Below the pieces are notes generated by a model. The model made no database searches. It had not been told where the DNA came from and was given only the letters and a program-made list of their open reading frames with translations. A stretch of DNA of 64,000 nucleotides from NCBI RefSeq assembly GCF_002198675.1, contig NZ_MWLL01000189.1:130562-194561 (forward strand), written 5' to 3'. Each line of letters starts with the position of its first letter. Positions within the stretch are counted from its first letter, which is position 1. Positions 54,066 through 62,752 of this stretch are shown piece after piece. The stretch is from Kineosporia sp. R_H_3 (GTDB lineage: Bacteria; Actinomycetota; Actinomycetes; Actinomycetales; Kineosporiaceae). A program made the translations under genes and the position numbers.

Positions 54066-54249
54066 CTGGTTCCCCTCGCGCCCGGCAGGGCCTCGGAACG
54101 CGGCCGGACCCGCCGTCCCGGGGCGACCTGCCATCCGGTGCTGCCATCCTCGCCTGTCCGGCCCGCCCGGGTCGAGGCCTTGACGGCGTGGTCACCCGGT
54201 CAGCGGTCCGTGTCGCGGCCGGCCCCGGGCGGGTCAGTACGGTGGACGT

Positions 54250-54783
54250 GTGCCGCCGCGCCGCCGTCATGACCGGGAGAGCCTGCTCGCCGCCGCCGTC
54301 GAGGTGGCCCTGCAGGACGGCCTCGCCGCGCTCACCTTCGCCGCCGTCGGGCAGCGGGCCGGGGTCCCGGACCGCACGGTGGTCTACTACTTCCCCACCA
54401 AGCCGGACCTCGTCGCGGCCGTCATGACGACGGTCGCGGCGCAGGTCGTCGCGGCGGCCGGCTCCGACCCCGGCCCGTGGCCCCTCGCCGAGGCGCCGGC
54501 CCGGCTCGGGGCCCTGCTCGCCGGGCCGCAGGTCGGCACGGTGCTCGCCCGCTGGCTCGAGCTGTGCCTGCTCGGGGCCGACCCGGCCTCGCCGTACCGC
54601 GCACTGGCAGCGGGCCTCGGCGACGGCTTCGTCGGGCTCGTCGCGGACCGCCTCGCCGACGTCCCCGAGGCCGGGCGGCGGGCCGCCGCGGCCCGCGTCA
54701 TCGCGGTCGTCGACGGCGCCATGCTCCTGCGGATGATCGGCCTCGACGCGGACGCCGACGCCGCGCTCGGGGGCGGCGGGTGA
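54250..54783 (+). CDS. TetR-family transcriptional regulator
   Basis: A 177-residue TetR protein. The N-terminal HTH reads 'RESLLAAAVEVALQDGLAAL' and 'FAAVGQRAGVPDRTVVYYFPTKPDLVAAVM' (in part; recognition helix DRTVVYYFP). The C-terminal ligand domain is helical. TACGGT (54238-54243) ends 6 nt before the GTG. The stop overlaps the Nudix start (GTGA), so regulator and hydrolase are coupled. Confidence 0.9.
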   Translation: MPPRRRHDRESLLAAAVEVALQDGLAALTFAAVGQRAGVPDRTVVYYFPTKPDLVAAVMTTVAAQVVAAAGSDPGPWPLAEAPARLGALLAGPQVGTVLARWLELCLLGADPASPYRALAAGLGDGFVGLVADRLADVPEAGRRAAAARVIAVVDGAMLLRMIGLDADADAALGGGG

Positions 54784-55271
54784 CGGACGACCTGCACCCC
54801 GACGCCGTGCCCCGTCCGACGGTCCGGGTGCTCCTGCTCGACGGCGCGGACCGGCTCCTGCTCTTCCGGGGCTTCAGCGAGACCGGGGACCCGTTCTGGT
54901 TCCCGGCCGGCGGCGCCGTCGAGCCCGGCGAGACGCCCGACGAGGCCGCCGTCCGCGAGCTCGTCGAGGAGACCGGCTGGGAGCGGCCCGTGCTCGGCCC
55001 GCACATCGGCGACCGGCGGCACGTCGTCGGCTGGGACGGCACGGTGTGGGACGTCCGCGAGCGCTGGTACCTGGCCCGGGTCGACACCCTCGAGGTGGAC
55101 ACGTCCGGGTACACCGCCGCGGAGGTCGCCGCGGACCAGCAGTGGCGCTGGTGGACCCCCGCCGGGCTCGGGGCGTCCCCGGACCGGCTCGTGCCCGCCG
55201 ACCTCGCCGGTCTCGTCGCGTCGATCCTGCGGGACGGCCCGCCGCCGGTGCCGCTCACGCTGGGGATCTGA
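54780..55271 (+). CDS. Nudix hydrolase
   Basis: A 163-residue Nudix protein. The Nudix box G-x5-E-x7-R-E-U-x-E-E-x-G-U is complete: 'GGAVEPGETPDEAAVRELV' followed by EETGW. It begins 'PRPTVRVLLLDGADRLLLFRG' and has 'WWTPAGLGASPDRLVPADLA' at the C-terminus, a pattern of ADP-ribose- or nucleotide-type members. Substrate unknown. It starts in the tetR stop and overlaps the convergent kinase gene by 17 bp. Confidence 0.9.
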   Translation: MTDDLHPDAVPRPTVRVLLLDGADRLLLFRGFSETGDPFWFPAGGAVEPGETPDEAAVRELVEETGWERPVLGPHIGDRRHVVGWDGTVWDVRERWYLARVDTLEVDTSGYTAAEVAADQQWRWWTPAGLGASPDRLVPADLAGLVASILRDGPPPVPLTLGI

Positions 55272-55851
55272 GCCGCTCCAGCAGCCCGGCGACCTGCGTC
55301 GCGACGGCGCCGACGTCGACCGCCCGTGTGGTGTCGACGACGACGGCCGGCCCGAGCCCCGCCGGCCCGTCGAACTCGGTGAAGGCGTCGGCCGGGAGGT
55401 CGGTGAGCGGGTGGGCGCCGGCGTGCCGCCGCGGGTCACGGGCCCGGTCGGCGTACCGCCGCCGGGCGAGGTCCGGCGGGCACGTGCAGTGCACCTCGAC
55501 GACCGGACGGCGCAGCCCGGCGACGTGGGCGAGGTCCCGCGGGTCCCGCGGGCGGAGGTTCGTCTCGACGACGACCTGCGGCGCGTCCGCGGCGAGCCGC
55601 CACATGAGCCGGATCGCCGCCGCCCCGAGCGTGCGCGACCAGGCGAGCGCGCCGTCCGGCGTGGCCGCCGTCGCCGGGGCGGGCAGGGCGTCGTAGAGGG
55701 TCTCCTTGACGACGTCCTTGCCGATGAGTGGCAGTCCGAGCGCCACGGCGAGCGGGCCGGCGAGCGTCGTCTTGCCGGCACCGGGAGCACCCGTGACGAG
55801 GACGAGGACCGGCGCGACGCCGTCCGGCGCCGCGACCTCCCGAGCCGTCAC
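55255..55851 (-). CDS. P-loop kinase-like ATPase
   Basis: A 198-residue AAA_33/zeta-toxin-like P-loop protein. Walker A is 'LVTGAPGAGKTTLAGPLA' (~residue 20); 'LIGKDVVKETLYDAL' supplies the DxxK-type metal/substrate Asp; 'VVVETNLRPRDPRDLAHV' is the Walker B-like strand; 'CPPDLARRRYADRARDPRRH' is the lid with Arg. Members phosphorylate small molecules such as sugars or antibiotics. GTG start; CACCAT lies 6 nt upstream. Confidence 0.85.
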   Translation of the reverse strand: MTAREVAAPDGVAPVLVLVTGAPGAGKTTLAGPLAVALGLPLIGKDVVKETLYDALPAPATAATPDGALAWSRTLGAAAIRLMWRLAADAPQVVVETNLRPRDPRDLAHVAGLRRPVVEVHCTCPPDLARRRYADRARDPRRHAGAHPLTDLPADAFTEFDGPAGLGPAVVVDTTRAVDVGAVATQVAGLLERLRSPA

Positions 55852-55927
55852 ACCGTCATGGTGCCAGGCTCAAGCCCGCCCGCCGGCCCGCCGATCATGG
55901 AGGCACCGGACCGGGAGGGCGGACGCG

Positions 55928-56305
55928 ATGGCAGGGTGCACGTGGCGCGAGCACGACGGCATGCGCTACCTCTACGCCGACTACCGCGGGCTCGACGACG
56001 ACCCGGCCCTCGCCGTCATGGCCGAGGCGGCCGGGATCGTCGCCGCGCACGACGGACCGGTCCGGATGGTCTCCGACGTGACCGGGGCCCGGCTCGGGTA
56101 CCGGTCGCAGTCGGAGTCCAAGCGGCTGAGCCGCCAGGTGTGGGAGCCGCGCGGCACCCGGATCGCCCTCATCGGCATGACGAGCCTCCAGGTCATGGCG
56201 TTCCGGGGCTTCAAGCGGCTCGGGCAGGGTCGCGCGTTCGCGGCGTTCCAGACCCTCGACGAAGGGCTCGTCTACCTCGCGGGCGACGAGATCCTCCGGC
56301 CGTGA
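55928..56305 (+). CDS. STAS/SEC14-like (SpoIIAA-like) protein
   Basis: A 125-residue protein. 'MRYLYADYRGLDDDPALAVMAEAAGIVAAHDGPVRMVSDVTGARL' (in part) matches the start of SpoIIAA-like proteins ('iLy.DYrg', 'vr.l.DvtgA'), and 'GTRIALIGMTSLQVMAFRGFKRLGQGR' (in part) the second half. Function unknown; no anti-sigma partner is adjacent. The ATG at 55928 has GGGAGGG upstream. Confidence 0.7.
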   Translation: MAGCTWREHDGMRYLYADYRGLDDDPALAVMAEAAGIVAAHDGPVRMVSDVTGARLGYRSQSESKRLSRQVWEPRGTRIALIGMTSLQVMAFRGFKRLGQGRAFAAFQTLDEGLVYLAGDEILRP

Positions 56306-56311
56306 GCCCGG

Positions 56312-57553
56312 TCATCCCAGGGCGACGTCGAGCGACTCCAGCCCGCGGATGACGAACTCGGGGCGCCGTACCGGCTCCTGGGCGAGCACGATGCCCGGCA
56401 TCCGGGTGCGCAGTGCCGCGAGGACCGACTGGACCTCGACCCGGGCCAGCGGGGCGCCGAGGCAGAAGTGGATCCCGGCCCCGAACCCGAGGTGCGGGTT
56501 GGGCGTGCGCGCCACGTCGAACCGGTCCGGTTCGGCGAAGACGGCCGGGTCCCGGTTCGCGGCGCCGAGCAGCGCGGCGACCTTCTCCCCCGCGCGGACG
56601 ACGGTGCCGGCGACCTCGACGTCCCGGGTCGCCGTCCGCTCGAAGAGCTGCAGCGAGGAGTCGAACCGGAGCATCTCCTCGGTGGCCGACGGCACGAGGC
56701 CCGGGTCGGCGACCACCCGCTCCCACTGGTCGCGGTGGTGGAGCATCGCGAGCATCCCGTTGCCGACGACGTTGACGGTCGCCTCGTGCCCGGCCATGAG
56801 CAGCAGCACGCACGTGCCCACGATCTCGTCCTCGGTGAGCCGGTCCTCACCGTCGGAGGCGGCGACGAGGTCGCTCACCATGTCGTCCTCGCGGGGATGC
56901 GCCCGACGGTCGGCGACGAGCTCGCGCAGGTAGGCGACGAAGGCCGCGGACGCCGCCTCGGCCTGCGCCCGGCGGGTCTCGTCGAGCCCGTACTCGTACA
57001 TCTTGACGATCGCGTTCGACCACGGCCGCAGGTGCACCCGGTCGTGCGGGGGCACGTTGAGCAGCTGGGCGATGACCTCGACGGGCAGCGGCTCGGCGAC
57101 GGCCGCGATCAGATCGGCAGCACCGGTCGCCCCGCCGGCAGCGTCCCCGGCCGGCGGGTCGCCGCCGTCCCGCAGCCGGTCGACGAGGTCGGCGACGAGC
57201 GAGTCGGCGAGGTCGCCGATCCACGGCCGCATCCGCTCGACGTGCCCGCGCCCGAACGCGCCTGCGACGAGGCGGCGCAGCCGGGTGTGGGTCGGCGGCT
57301 CATTCTCGAGGATCGACGTCCGGTGGAGCATGTTGAACGCCGGGAACTGCTCGGCGGGCTCCTTGTCCTTCCAGATCCGGCCGAGCCCGCGGTCCCGGAA
57401 GACGGCGTCGCACGCCGCGTGCGAGACCGCGACGTGCAGCCCCATCGTGTCGTGCCGGTGCACCTCGCCCTGCGCCCGCAGCGCGGCGAACGCCGGGTAC
57501 GGGTCGGCGAGGAACGACGGGTCGGCGGGGTCGAAGAGCGCGGTCGCGGGCAT
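56312..57553 (-). CDS. Cytochrome P450
   Basis: A 413-residue bacterial class I P450. The I-helix oxygen motif is 'LLMAGHEATVN', ExxR is in 'EEMLRFD', and the heme loop is 'FGAGIHFCLGAPLARVEVQ' with the Cys ligand. No redox partner is adjacent. Substrate unknown. TACCGT (57560-57565) is 6 nt before the ATG. The promoter overlaps that of the divergent PPOX gene only 32 nt away, so the pair may be coregulated or mutually exclusive. Confidence 0.95.
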   Translation of the reverse strand: MPATALFDPADPSFLADPYPAFAALRAQGEVHRHDTMGLHVAVSHAACDAVFRDRGLGRIWKDKEPAEQFPAFNMLHRTSILENEPPTHTRLRRLVAGAFGRGHVERMRPWIGDLADSLVADLVDRLRDGGDPPAGDAAGGATGAADLIAAVAEPLPVEVIAQLLNVPPHDRVHLRPWSNAIVKMYEYGLDETRRAQAEAASAAFVAYLRELVADRRAHPREDDMVSDLVAASDGEDRLTEDEIVGTCVLLLMAGHEATVNVVGNGMLAMLHHRDQWERVVADPGLVPSATEEMLRFDSSLQLFERTATRDVEVAGTVVRAGEKVAALLGAANRDPAVFAEPDRFDVARTPNPHLGFGAGIHFCLGAPLARVEVQSVLAALRTRMPGIVLAQEPVRRPEFVIRGLESLDVALG

Positions 57554-57585
57554 GCGAGCACGGTAGCCGGGCTAGGGTCGCCGAC
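57554..57585. promoter_or_regulatory. 32-bp divergent leaderless promoter pair
   Basis: Minus: TACCGT at 57560-57565, 6 nt from the P450 ATG. Plus: TAGGGT at 57573-57578, 7 nt from the PPOX ATG. The -10s are 7 bp apart, so each -35 region must lie in the other gene's first codons, and two polymerases could not bind at once. Confidence 0.65.
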
Positions 57586-58053
57586 ATGGCACGGACGATT
57601 GCGACGAACACGACGGTCGACCTCGACGGGCTGCTGGACTTCGCCCGGCCGCGGCACCACGGCATCCTGCTGACCCGGCGCTCCGACGGTTCCCCGCAGG
57701 GCTCGCCGGTGACGATGGGCGTCGACCCGCAGGGCCGGATCGTCGTCTCGACCTACCCGGACCGGGCGAAGGCGGTCAACGCCCGGCGCGACCCGCGGGT
57801 GAGCGTCGTCGTCCTGTCCGACGACTTCGGCGGCGCCTGGGTGCAGGTGGACGGCGAGGCCGAGGTCATCGACCCGCCCGACTCCGTCGAGCCGCTCGTC
57901 GAGTACTTCCGGTGCATCTCGGGCGAGCACCCGGACTGGAGCGAGTACCGCGCCGCCATGGTGAAGCAGGCGAAGTCGCTCATCCGGGTCACGCCGACGC
58001 GCTGGTCGCCGATCGCCACGGGCGGGTTCCCGGCCCGGCTCGCGGACGACTGA
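57586..58053 (+). CDS. PPOX-class F420-dependent oxidoreductase
   Basis: A 155-residue split-barrel flavin/F420 protein. It has 'LLDFARPRHHGILLTRRSDGSPQGSPVTMGVDPQGRIVVSTY' (in part) and 'RAKAVNARRDPRVSVVVL', the latter with the K-x-x-N-x-x-R-x-P pattern that binds F420 phosphates in this group. Substrate unknown. It ends before a strong terminator. Confidence 0.9.
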   Translation: MARTIATNTTVDLDGLLDFARPRHHGILLTRRSDGSPQGSPVTMGVDPQGRIVVSTYPDRAKAVNARRDPRVSVVVLSDDFGGAWVQVDGEAEVIDPPDSVEPLVEYFRCISGEHPDWSEYRAAMVKQAKSLIRVTPTRWSPIATGGFPARLADD

Positions 58054-58075
58054 CCGACAGGTCCGGGACGCGAGA

Positions 58076-58103
58076 GGTCCGCCGCACCCAGGTGCGGCGG
58101 ACC
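58076..58103. terminator. Bidirectional terminator with 13-bp perfect stem
   Basis: Arms GGTCCGCCGCACC (58076-58088) and GGTGCGGCGGACC (58091-58103) pair perfectly, with only CA between them (two or more inner pairs must open). It lies between convergent PPOX and trpB2. Confidence 0.82.
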
Positions 58104-58139
58104 GTCCGCGTCGACCGTTCCCGGTCCTGACGGCGTGGG

Positions 58140-59510
58140 TCAGGCGGGCACCACCGGGATCGCCGCGATCGACTCGGCGAACCGGGCCGACGTGACGTCC
58201 TCGTCCGTCATCCGCCCCGACAGGTACGCGTCGTACGACGCGAGGTCGAGGTGGCCGTGGCCGCAGAGCGCGGTGAGGATGACCTTCTCCTCACCGGACT
58301 CCTTGCACGCGAGCGCCTCCCGGATGCACGCGGCGATCGCGTGCGTCGGCTCCGGCGCAGGGACGATGCCCTCGGTGCGCGCGAACTGGACCGCCGCGCT
58401 GAAGCACTCGGTCTGCGGCAGCGCGAGCGCCTCGATGAGCCCGAGCTCGTAGATGTGCGAGATGAGCGGGCTCATGCCGTGGTACCGCAGGCCGCCGGCG
58501 TGGATCGGGTCCGGCACGAAGTCGTGGCCGAGCGTGTGCATCTTCATGAGCGGGGTCATGCCGGCCGTGTCGCCGAAGTCGTAGGCGTACACGCCCTGCG
58601 TGAGCGACGGGCAGGACGCCGGCTCGACGGCGCGGATCGTCGGGTTCATCTTCCCGGCGAGCTTCTCCCGCAGGAACGGGAACGTCAGGCCGCCGAAGTT
58701 GGAGCCGCCACCGGTGCAGCCGACGATGACGTCCGGCGAGAGCCCGAGCTTGGCGAACTGGAGCAGCGCCTCCTCACCGATGATCGTCTGGTGCAGCAGC
58801 ACGTGGTTGAGCACGCTGCCGAGCGCGTACCGGATCTCGGGGTCCTGCGCGGCGACCTCGACCGCCTCGCTGATCGCGATGCCGAGCGAGCCCGGGTGGT
58901 TCGGGTCGGTCGCGAGCAGCGCCCGCCCTGCGTTCGTCAGGTCGGACGGCGACCGGTGCACGGTGCCGCCGAACGTCTCGATCATGATGCGCCGGTACGG
59001 CTTGAGGTCGTAGCTCGCGCCGACCTGCCACACCTCGCACTCGATCCCGTACTGCGCGCAGGCGAACGCGAGGGCGGTCCCCCACTGGCCCGCACCGGTC
59101 TCGGTCGTCAGCTTCTTCACGCCGGCCTTGGCGTTGTAGTAGGCCTGCGGGACGGCGGTGTTTGGCTTGTGCGAGCCGGCCGGCGAGACGCCCTCGTACT
59201 TGTAGAAGATCTTCGCGGGGGTGCCGAGCGCCTTCTCGAGCCGGTGCGCGCGGTACAGCGGGGACGGCCTCCAGAGCCGGTAGACGTCCTGGACCTCCTC
59301 GGGGATGTCCACGTAGGAGTCGGTCGTCACCTCCTGGAGGATGAGGTCCATCGGGAAGAGCGGCGCGAGGTCCTCCGGGCCGACCGGCTGCATCGTCCCC
59401 GGGTGCAGCGGCGGGGGCGGCGGCGACGGCAGGTCGGGGATGACGTTGTACCAGCGGGTCGGCATCTCCGACTCGTCGAGCATCACCTTGTGCTGCTGCA
59501 CGTCTGCCAC
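58140..59510 (-). CDS. trpB: TrpB2-type tryptophan synthase beta chain
   Basis: A 456-residue PLP enzyme of the TrpB2 branch, longer than TrpB1 (about 400). The PLP Lys is in '[19 protein letters not shown]', with '[22 protein letters not shown]' (substrate Glu; in part), the phosphate-binding '[12 protein letters not shown]' and '[17 protein letters not shown]'. TrpB2 converts indole and serine (or phosphoserine-like substrates) to Trp and stands outside trp operons, as here. The GTG at 59510 has AGGAGGAG upstream. Confidence 0.93.
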   Translation of the reverse strand: MADVQQHKVMLDESEMPTRWYNVIPDLPSPPPPPLHPGTMQPVGPEDLAPLFPMDLILQEVTTDSYVDIPEEVQDVYRLWRPSPLYRAHRLEKALGTPAKIFYKYEGVSPAGSHKPNTAVPQAYYNAKAGVKKLTTETGAGQWGTALAFACAQYGIECEVWQVGASYDLKPYRRIMIETFGGTVHRSPSDLTNAGRALLATDPNHPGSLGIAISEAVEVAAQDPEIRYALGSVLNHVLLHQTIIGEEALLQFAKLGLSPDVIVGCTGGGSNFGGLTFPFLREKLAGKMNPTIRAVEPASCPSLTQGVYAYDFGDTAGMTPLMKMHTLGHDFVPDPIHAGGLRYHGMSPLISHIYELGLIEALALPQTECFSAAVQFARTEGIVPAPEPTHAIAACIREALACKESGEEKVILTALCGHGHLDLASYDAYLSGRMTDEDVTSARFAESIAAIPVVPA

Positions 59511-59643
59511 GGGGGCTCCTCCTGACGTCGTCGCGGACCTTCTCGGCGCAGCCTTGCAGGTGGAACGCGCCCGGGCCAGGGACCGTCCGGTTCGTCCCGA
59601 CCTCGGTGTGGTGCGATGGGCACCTCGACGAGAGGAGCCGGCC

Positions 59644-61128
59644 GTGCCATCGACAGCGGCGTCGTCCCTGCCCCGCAGCACGCCGTCCGCGCAGGGGGTC
59701 GACCCGGCCGGGATGGGTGCGTTCCTCGACGCGCTGGACGCCGCACCGGGCGTCGAGCTGCACTCGCTCGTCGTCGTCCGCCACGGCCACGTCGTCGCGG
59801 AGGGCTGGTGGCACCCGTACACGCCCGGGCGGGTGCACCTGCTCTACTCGCTGAGCAAGAGCTTCACCTCCGCCGCCGCCGGGTTCGCGGAGGCCGAGGG
59901 CCTGCTCGACATGGACGCGACCGTCCTGTCGTACTTCCCGGAGCTGGACGGCGCGGTCACCGACCGGCGCAGCAGGGCGATGCGGGTCCGGGACGTCGCC
60001 GCGATGGCGAGCGGGCACCTCGCCGAGACCGTCGACACGGCGTTCGCGGCGGACGACCCGGTCCTCGGGTTCCTCACGATCCCGCCCGACCGCGACCCCG
60101 GCACCGTGTTCGCCTACAACCAGCCGTGCACGTACGCGCTCGCCGCGATCGTCCAGCGCGTCACCGGCGGCACGCTCACCGACTACCTGCGGCCGCGCCT
60201 GTTCGAGCCGCTCGGCATCGCCCCGGGCGGCTGGCAGCAGCACCCGCCGGGCCGGGAGATCGGCTACTCGGGACTGCACCTGACGACCGAGGACGTCGCC
60301 CGGTTCGGCCAGTGCCTGCTCGACGACGGGCGCCGGCAGGGCCGTCAGGTGCTGCCCGAGGGCTGGGTCGCGGAGGCGACCCGCGAGCACGTCCCCACGG
60401 TCGTCCCGGCCGGAGCGGGGGTCGGCGAGGCGGTCGGCGAGGCGGTCGTCGAGGCGGTCGTCGAGGCGGTCGTCGAGGCCCGGGACGGCGACTGGGCGCA
60501 GGGCTACGGCCGGCAGTTCTGGCGCTCCCGGCACGGCTACCGCGGTGACGGCGCGTACGGACAGTTCTGCGTCGTCGTCCCCGGGGCGGACCTCGTCGTC
60601 GCGACGACGGCCGCCGCGCCCGACATGCAGGCCGTCCTCGACGCGCTGTGGGCGCACGTGCTGCCGGCGCTCGCCGACGGGCCGCTCCCGCGGTCCGGTG
60701 CCGACGACGCCCTCGCCGACCGGCTCGGCGCGCTCGGGCTGCCGCCTGTCCCGGCGGGCGGTCCGGACGCCGTCCCGCCCGGGACCCTGCTGCGGTCCAG
60801 CGGCACGGTCGGCCCGCGCGGCCTCACCGGCGCCGTGCTGCGCCGGGGCACCACCGGGTGGACGCTCACGCTCGACGCGTGGGACGGCACCGTCGTGGCG
60901 GACGTCGGCGCGGACCGCTGGGCAGTCACCGAGCCGGACGACGGCGGCGCACCGCTCGCGGTGAGCGCCGGGTCACCGGCCCCGGGAAGGGTGCGGGCCG
61001 ACGTCCTCCTGCTCGAGACCCCGCGCCGGCTGCGCCTCGACGGCGACGTCGCGGCCGGGACGCTCACCGCGGCCTGGGCCACCGACCCGCTGGGCGGTGT
61101 CAGCCTGCGCTCGATGGCGCCGCGCTGA
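59644..61128 (+). CDS. Serine hydrolase, beta-lactamase/class C family
   Basis: A 494-residue hydrolase. The nucleophile motif SxxK is '[12 protein letters not shown]' (~residue 75), the second motif Y-x-N is '[14 protein letters not shown]', and the later '[15 protein letters not shown]' fills the role of the KTG strand. A C-terminal ~120-residue beta domain follows. The 12-bp repeat at 60421-60480 adds the acidic stretch of five V(G/V)EA units inside the catalytic domain. The GTG has AGGAG 8 nt upstream. Substrate unknown. It is not closely similar to the hydrolase at the left window edge. Confidence 0.88.
   Translation: MPSTAASSLPRSTPSAQGVDPAGMGAFLDALDAAPGVELHSLVVVRHGHVVAEGWWHPYTPGRVHLLYSLSKSFTSAAAGFAEAEGLLDMDATVLSYFPELDGAVTDRRSRAMRVRDVAAMASGHLAETVDTAFAADDPVLGFLTIPPDRDPGTVFAYNQPCTYALAAIVQRVTGGTLTDYLRPRLFEPLGIAPGGWQQHPPGREIGYSGLHLTTEDVARFGQCLLDDGRRQGRQVLPEGWVAEATREHVPTVVPAGAGVGEAVGEAVVEAVVEAVVEARDGDWAQGYGRQFWRSRHGYRGDGAYGQFCVVVPGADLVVATTAAAPDMQAVLDALWAHVLPALADGPLPRSGADDALADRLGALGLPPVPAGGPDAVPPGTLLRSSGTVGPRGLTGAVLRRGTTGWTLTLDAWDGTVVADVGADRWAVTEPDDGGAPLAVSAGSPAPGRVRADVLLLETPRRLRLDGDVAAGTLTAAWATDPLGGVSLRSMAPR
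60421..60480 (+). repeat. In-frame 12-bp minisatellite (5 units)
   Basis: GTCG(G/T)CGAGGC(G/C) is repeated five times without a gap, encoding (V-G/V-E-A)5. It lies in a surface-loop region before '[10 protein letters not shown]'. Since 12 bp keeps the frame, copy number could vary without disrupting the gene. Confidence 0.85.
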
Positions 61129-61152
61129 CCCGTCGCGGGCAGCCGGACCGGC

Positions 61153-62631
61153 CTACGGCACCGGCCAGGTGTGCACCGGCTCGTTGGAGTGCATGCCCTC
61201 GACGTACAGCGCGAGCATCTGCCGCAGCGCCTCGGCCCTCGGGGCACCGCGCCCCTCGAGCGCCTGGACGGTCTCGGTCTGCCAGGCCGCCCCGTTGCGA
61301 CCGGTCTTGGCGCGCTCCTCGATGATGCCGAGGTACCGGTCGCGGACGGCGGGGTCGACCCCCCAGCGGTCCAGGCCCTCGTAGGCCATGGGGAGCAGCC
61401 GGCGCAGGACGAGCTCGTCGACGGTGACGTCCCCGAGGCCCGGCCAGTAGACCGTCGCGTCGAGGCCGCGCCGGGCGCACTCGTGGAAGTTCTCCTCGGC
61501 CGTCGGGAAGGTGAGCTTCGTCCAGACCGGCCGGTCGTCCTCGGCGAGCACCCGCAGGGCCCCGTAGTAGAAGGCGCTGTTCGCGAGGATGTCGACGACC
61601 GTCGGGCCGGCCGGGAGCACCCGGTTCTCCACGCGTACGTGCGGGACGCCGTCCACGACGTCGTAGACCGGGCGGTTCCAGCGGTAGATGGTCCCGTTGT
61701 GCAGCCGCAGCTCCTGCAGCCGCGGCGCCGCGCCGGACTCGAGCACGCGCAGCGGGTCCTCGTCGGTCACTTCGGGCAGCAGCGCCGGGAAGTACCGGAC
61801 GTTCTCCTCGAAGAGGTCGAAGATGGACGTGATCCACCGCTCGCCGAACCAGACCCGCGGCCGGACGCCCTGGTTGCGCAGCTCTTGCGGGCGGGTGTCC
61901 GTCGACTGCGCGAAGAGCTCGATCCGGGTCTCGCGCCAGAGCTCGTGGCCGAAGAAGTACGGCGAGTTGGCCCCCATCGCGAGCTGCGGGCCGGCGATCA
62001 CCTGGGAGGCGTTCCAGTTGCGCGCGAAGTCCGCGGGGGCGACCTGCAGGTGCAGCTGGACGCTCGTGCACGCGGACTCGGGCGCGAGGGTGTCGGCGTA
62101 CGTCGCGAGCCGCTCGACGCCGGTGATGTCGAGGTGGATGTCCTCGCCGCGGGCGGCGAAGATCGAGTTCTCGAGCGCCTGGTAGCGCGCCGACGGGCTC
62201 ATCCACGACTCGCCCGCGAGGTGCTCCGGCATGAGCGTCGGGAGGATCCCGACCATGACGATGTGCCCGCCGCGCCGGTTGGCCTTCTCCTCGGCGGCGT
62301 TGAGGGAGGCCCGCAGGGACGCCTCGAGCCGCAGGCTCGCGTCCCCCGCGAGCGGCTGCGGCGGCACGTTGAGCTCGATGTTGTAGGCCCCGAGCTCGGT
62401 CTGGTACGCCGGGTCGGCGATCTCCTCGAGCACGGCCATGTTGCCCAGGAACGGCTGGTAGTCGGCGTCGACGAGGTTGAGCTCGACCTCGAGCCCGGTC
62501 ATCGGCTGCTCGGCGTCGAAGTGCGTCGTCGACAGCATCCGCTCGAAGACGTCCAGGCACAGCTGGACCTTCTCGCGGTAGCGCTGCCGCTCCTCGCGCG
62601 TGAACCCGGTCCCGCTCACCTCGTCGCCCAT
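61153..62631 (-). CDS. GCS2-family glutamate-cysteine ligase-like protein
   Basis: A 492-residue protein of the GCS2 group. 'MTGLEVELNLVDADYQPFLGN' (~45-65), 'TELGAYNIELNVPPQPLAG', 'NRRGGHIVMVGILPTL', 'SVQLHLQVAPADFARNWNAS' and 'MGANSPYFFGHELWRETRIELF' (part) match the ATP/glutamate-binding core. Actinomycetes mostly make mycothiol and not glutathione, so it may ligate another amine, as EgtA does in ergothioneine synthesis, or serve an unknown pathway. The ATG at 62631 gives the best family start. Confidence 0.85.
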   Translation of the reverse strand: MGDEVSGTGFTREERQRYREKVQLCLDVFERMLSTTHFDAEQPMTGLEVELNLVDADYQPFLGNMAVLEEIADPAYQTELGAYNIELNVPPQPLAGDASLRLEASLRASLNAAEEKANRRGGHIVMVGILPTLMPEHLAGESWMSPSARYQALENSIFAARGEDIHLDITGVERLATYADTLAPESACTSVQLHLQVAPADFARNWNASQVIAGPQLAMGANSPYFFGHELWRETRIELFAQSTDTRPQELRNQGVRPRVWFGERWITSIFDLFEENVRYFPALLPEVTDEDPLRVLESGAAPRLQELRLHNGTIYRWNRPVYDVVDGVPHVRVENRVLPAGPTVVDILANSAFYYGALRVLAEDDRPVWTKLTFPTAEENFHECARRGLDATVYWPGLGDVTVDELVLRRLLPMAYEGLDRWGVDPAVRDRYLGIIEERAKTGRNGAAWQTETVQALEGRGAPRAEALRQMLALYVEGMHSNEPVHTWPVP

Positions 62632-62752
62632 GCGGCGACTGAAGCACAGGCCGCACCCGCGTGACCAGAGCGGACGACGTGACGCACGCAGGTGGCCGCC
62701 CGGCGGGCGCGCCTCGCCCCGGCTGTCGGGGCCAGTGCATAGGGTCTGGATC

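Noticed and set aside
60421..60480. CRISPR-like array
   Set aside because: The 12-bp units are contiguous without spacers and lie in frame inside a coding region.
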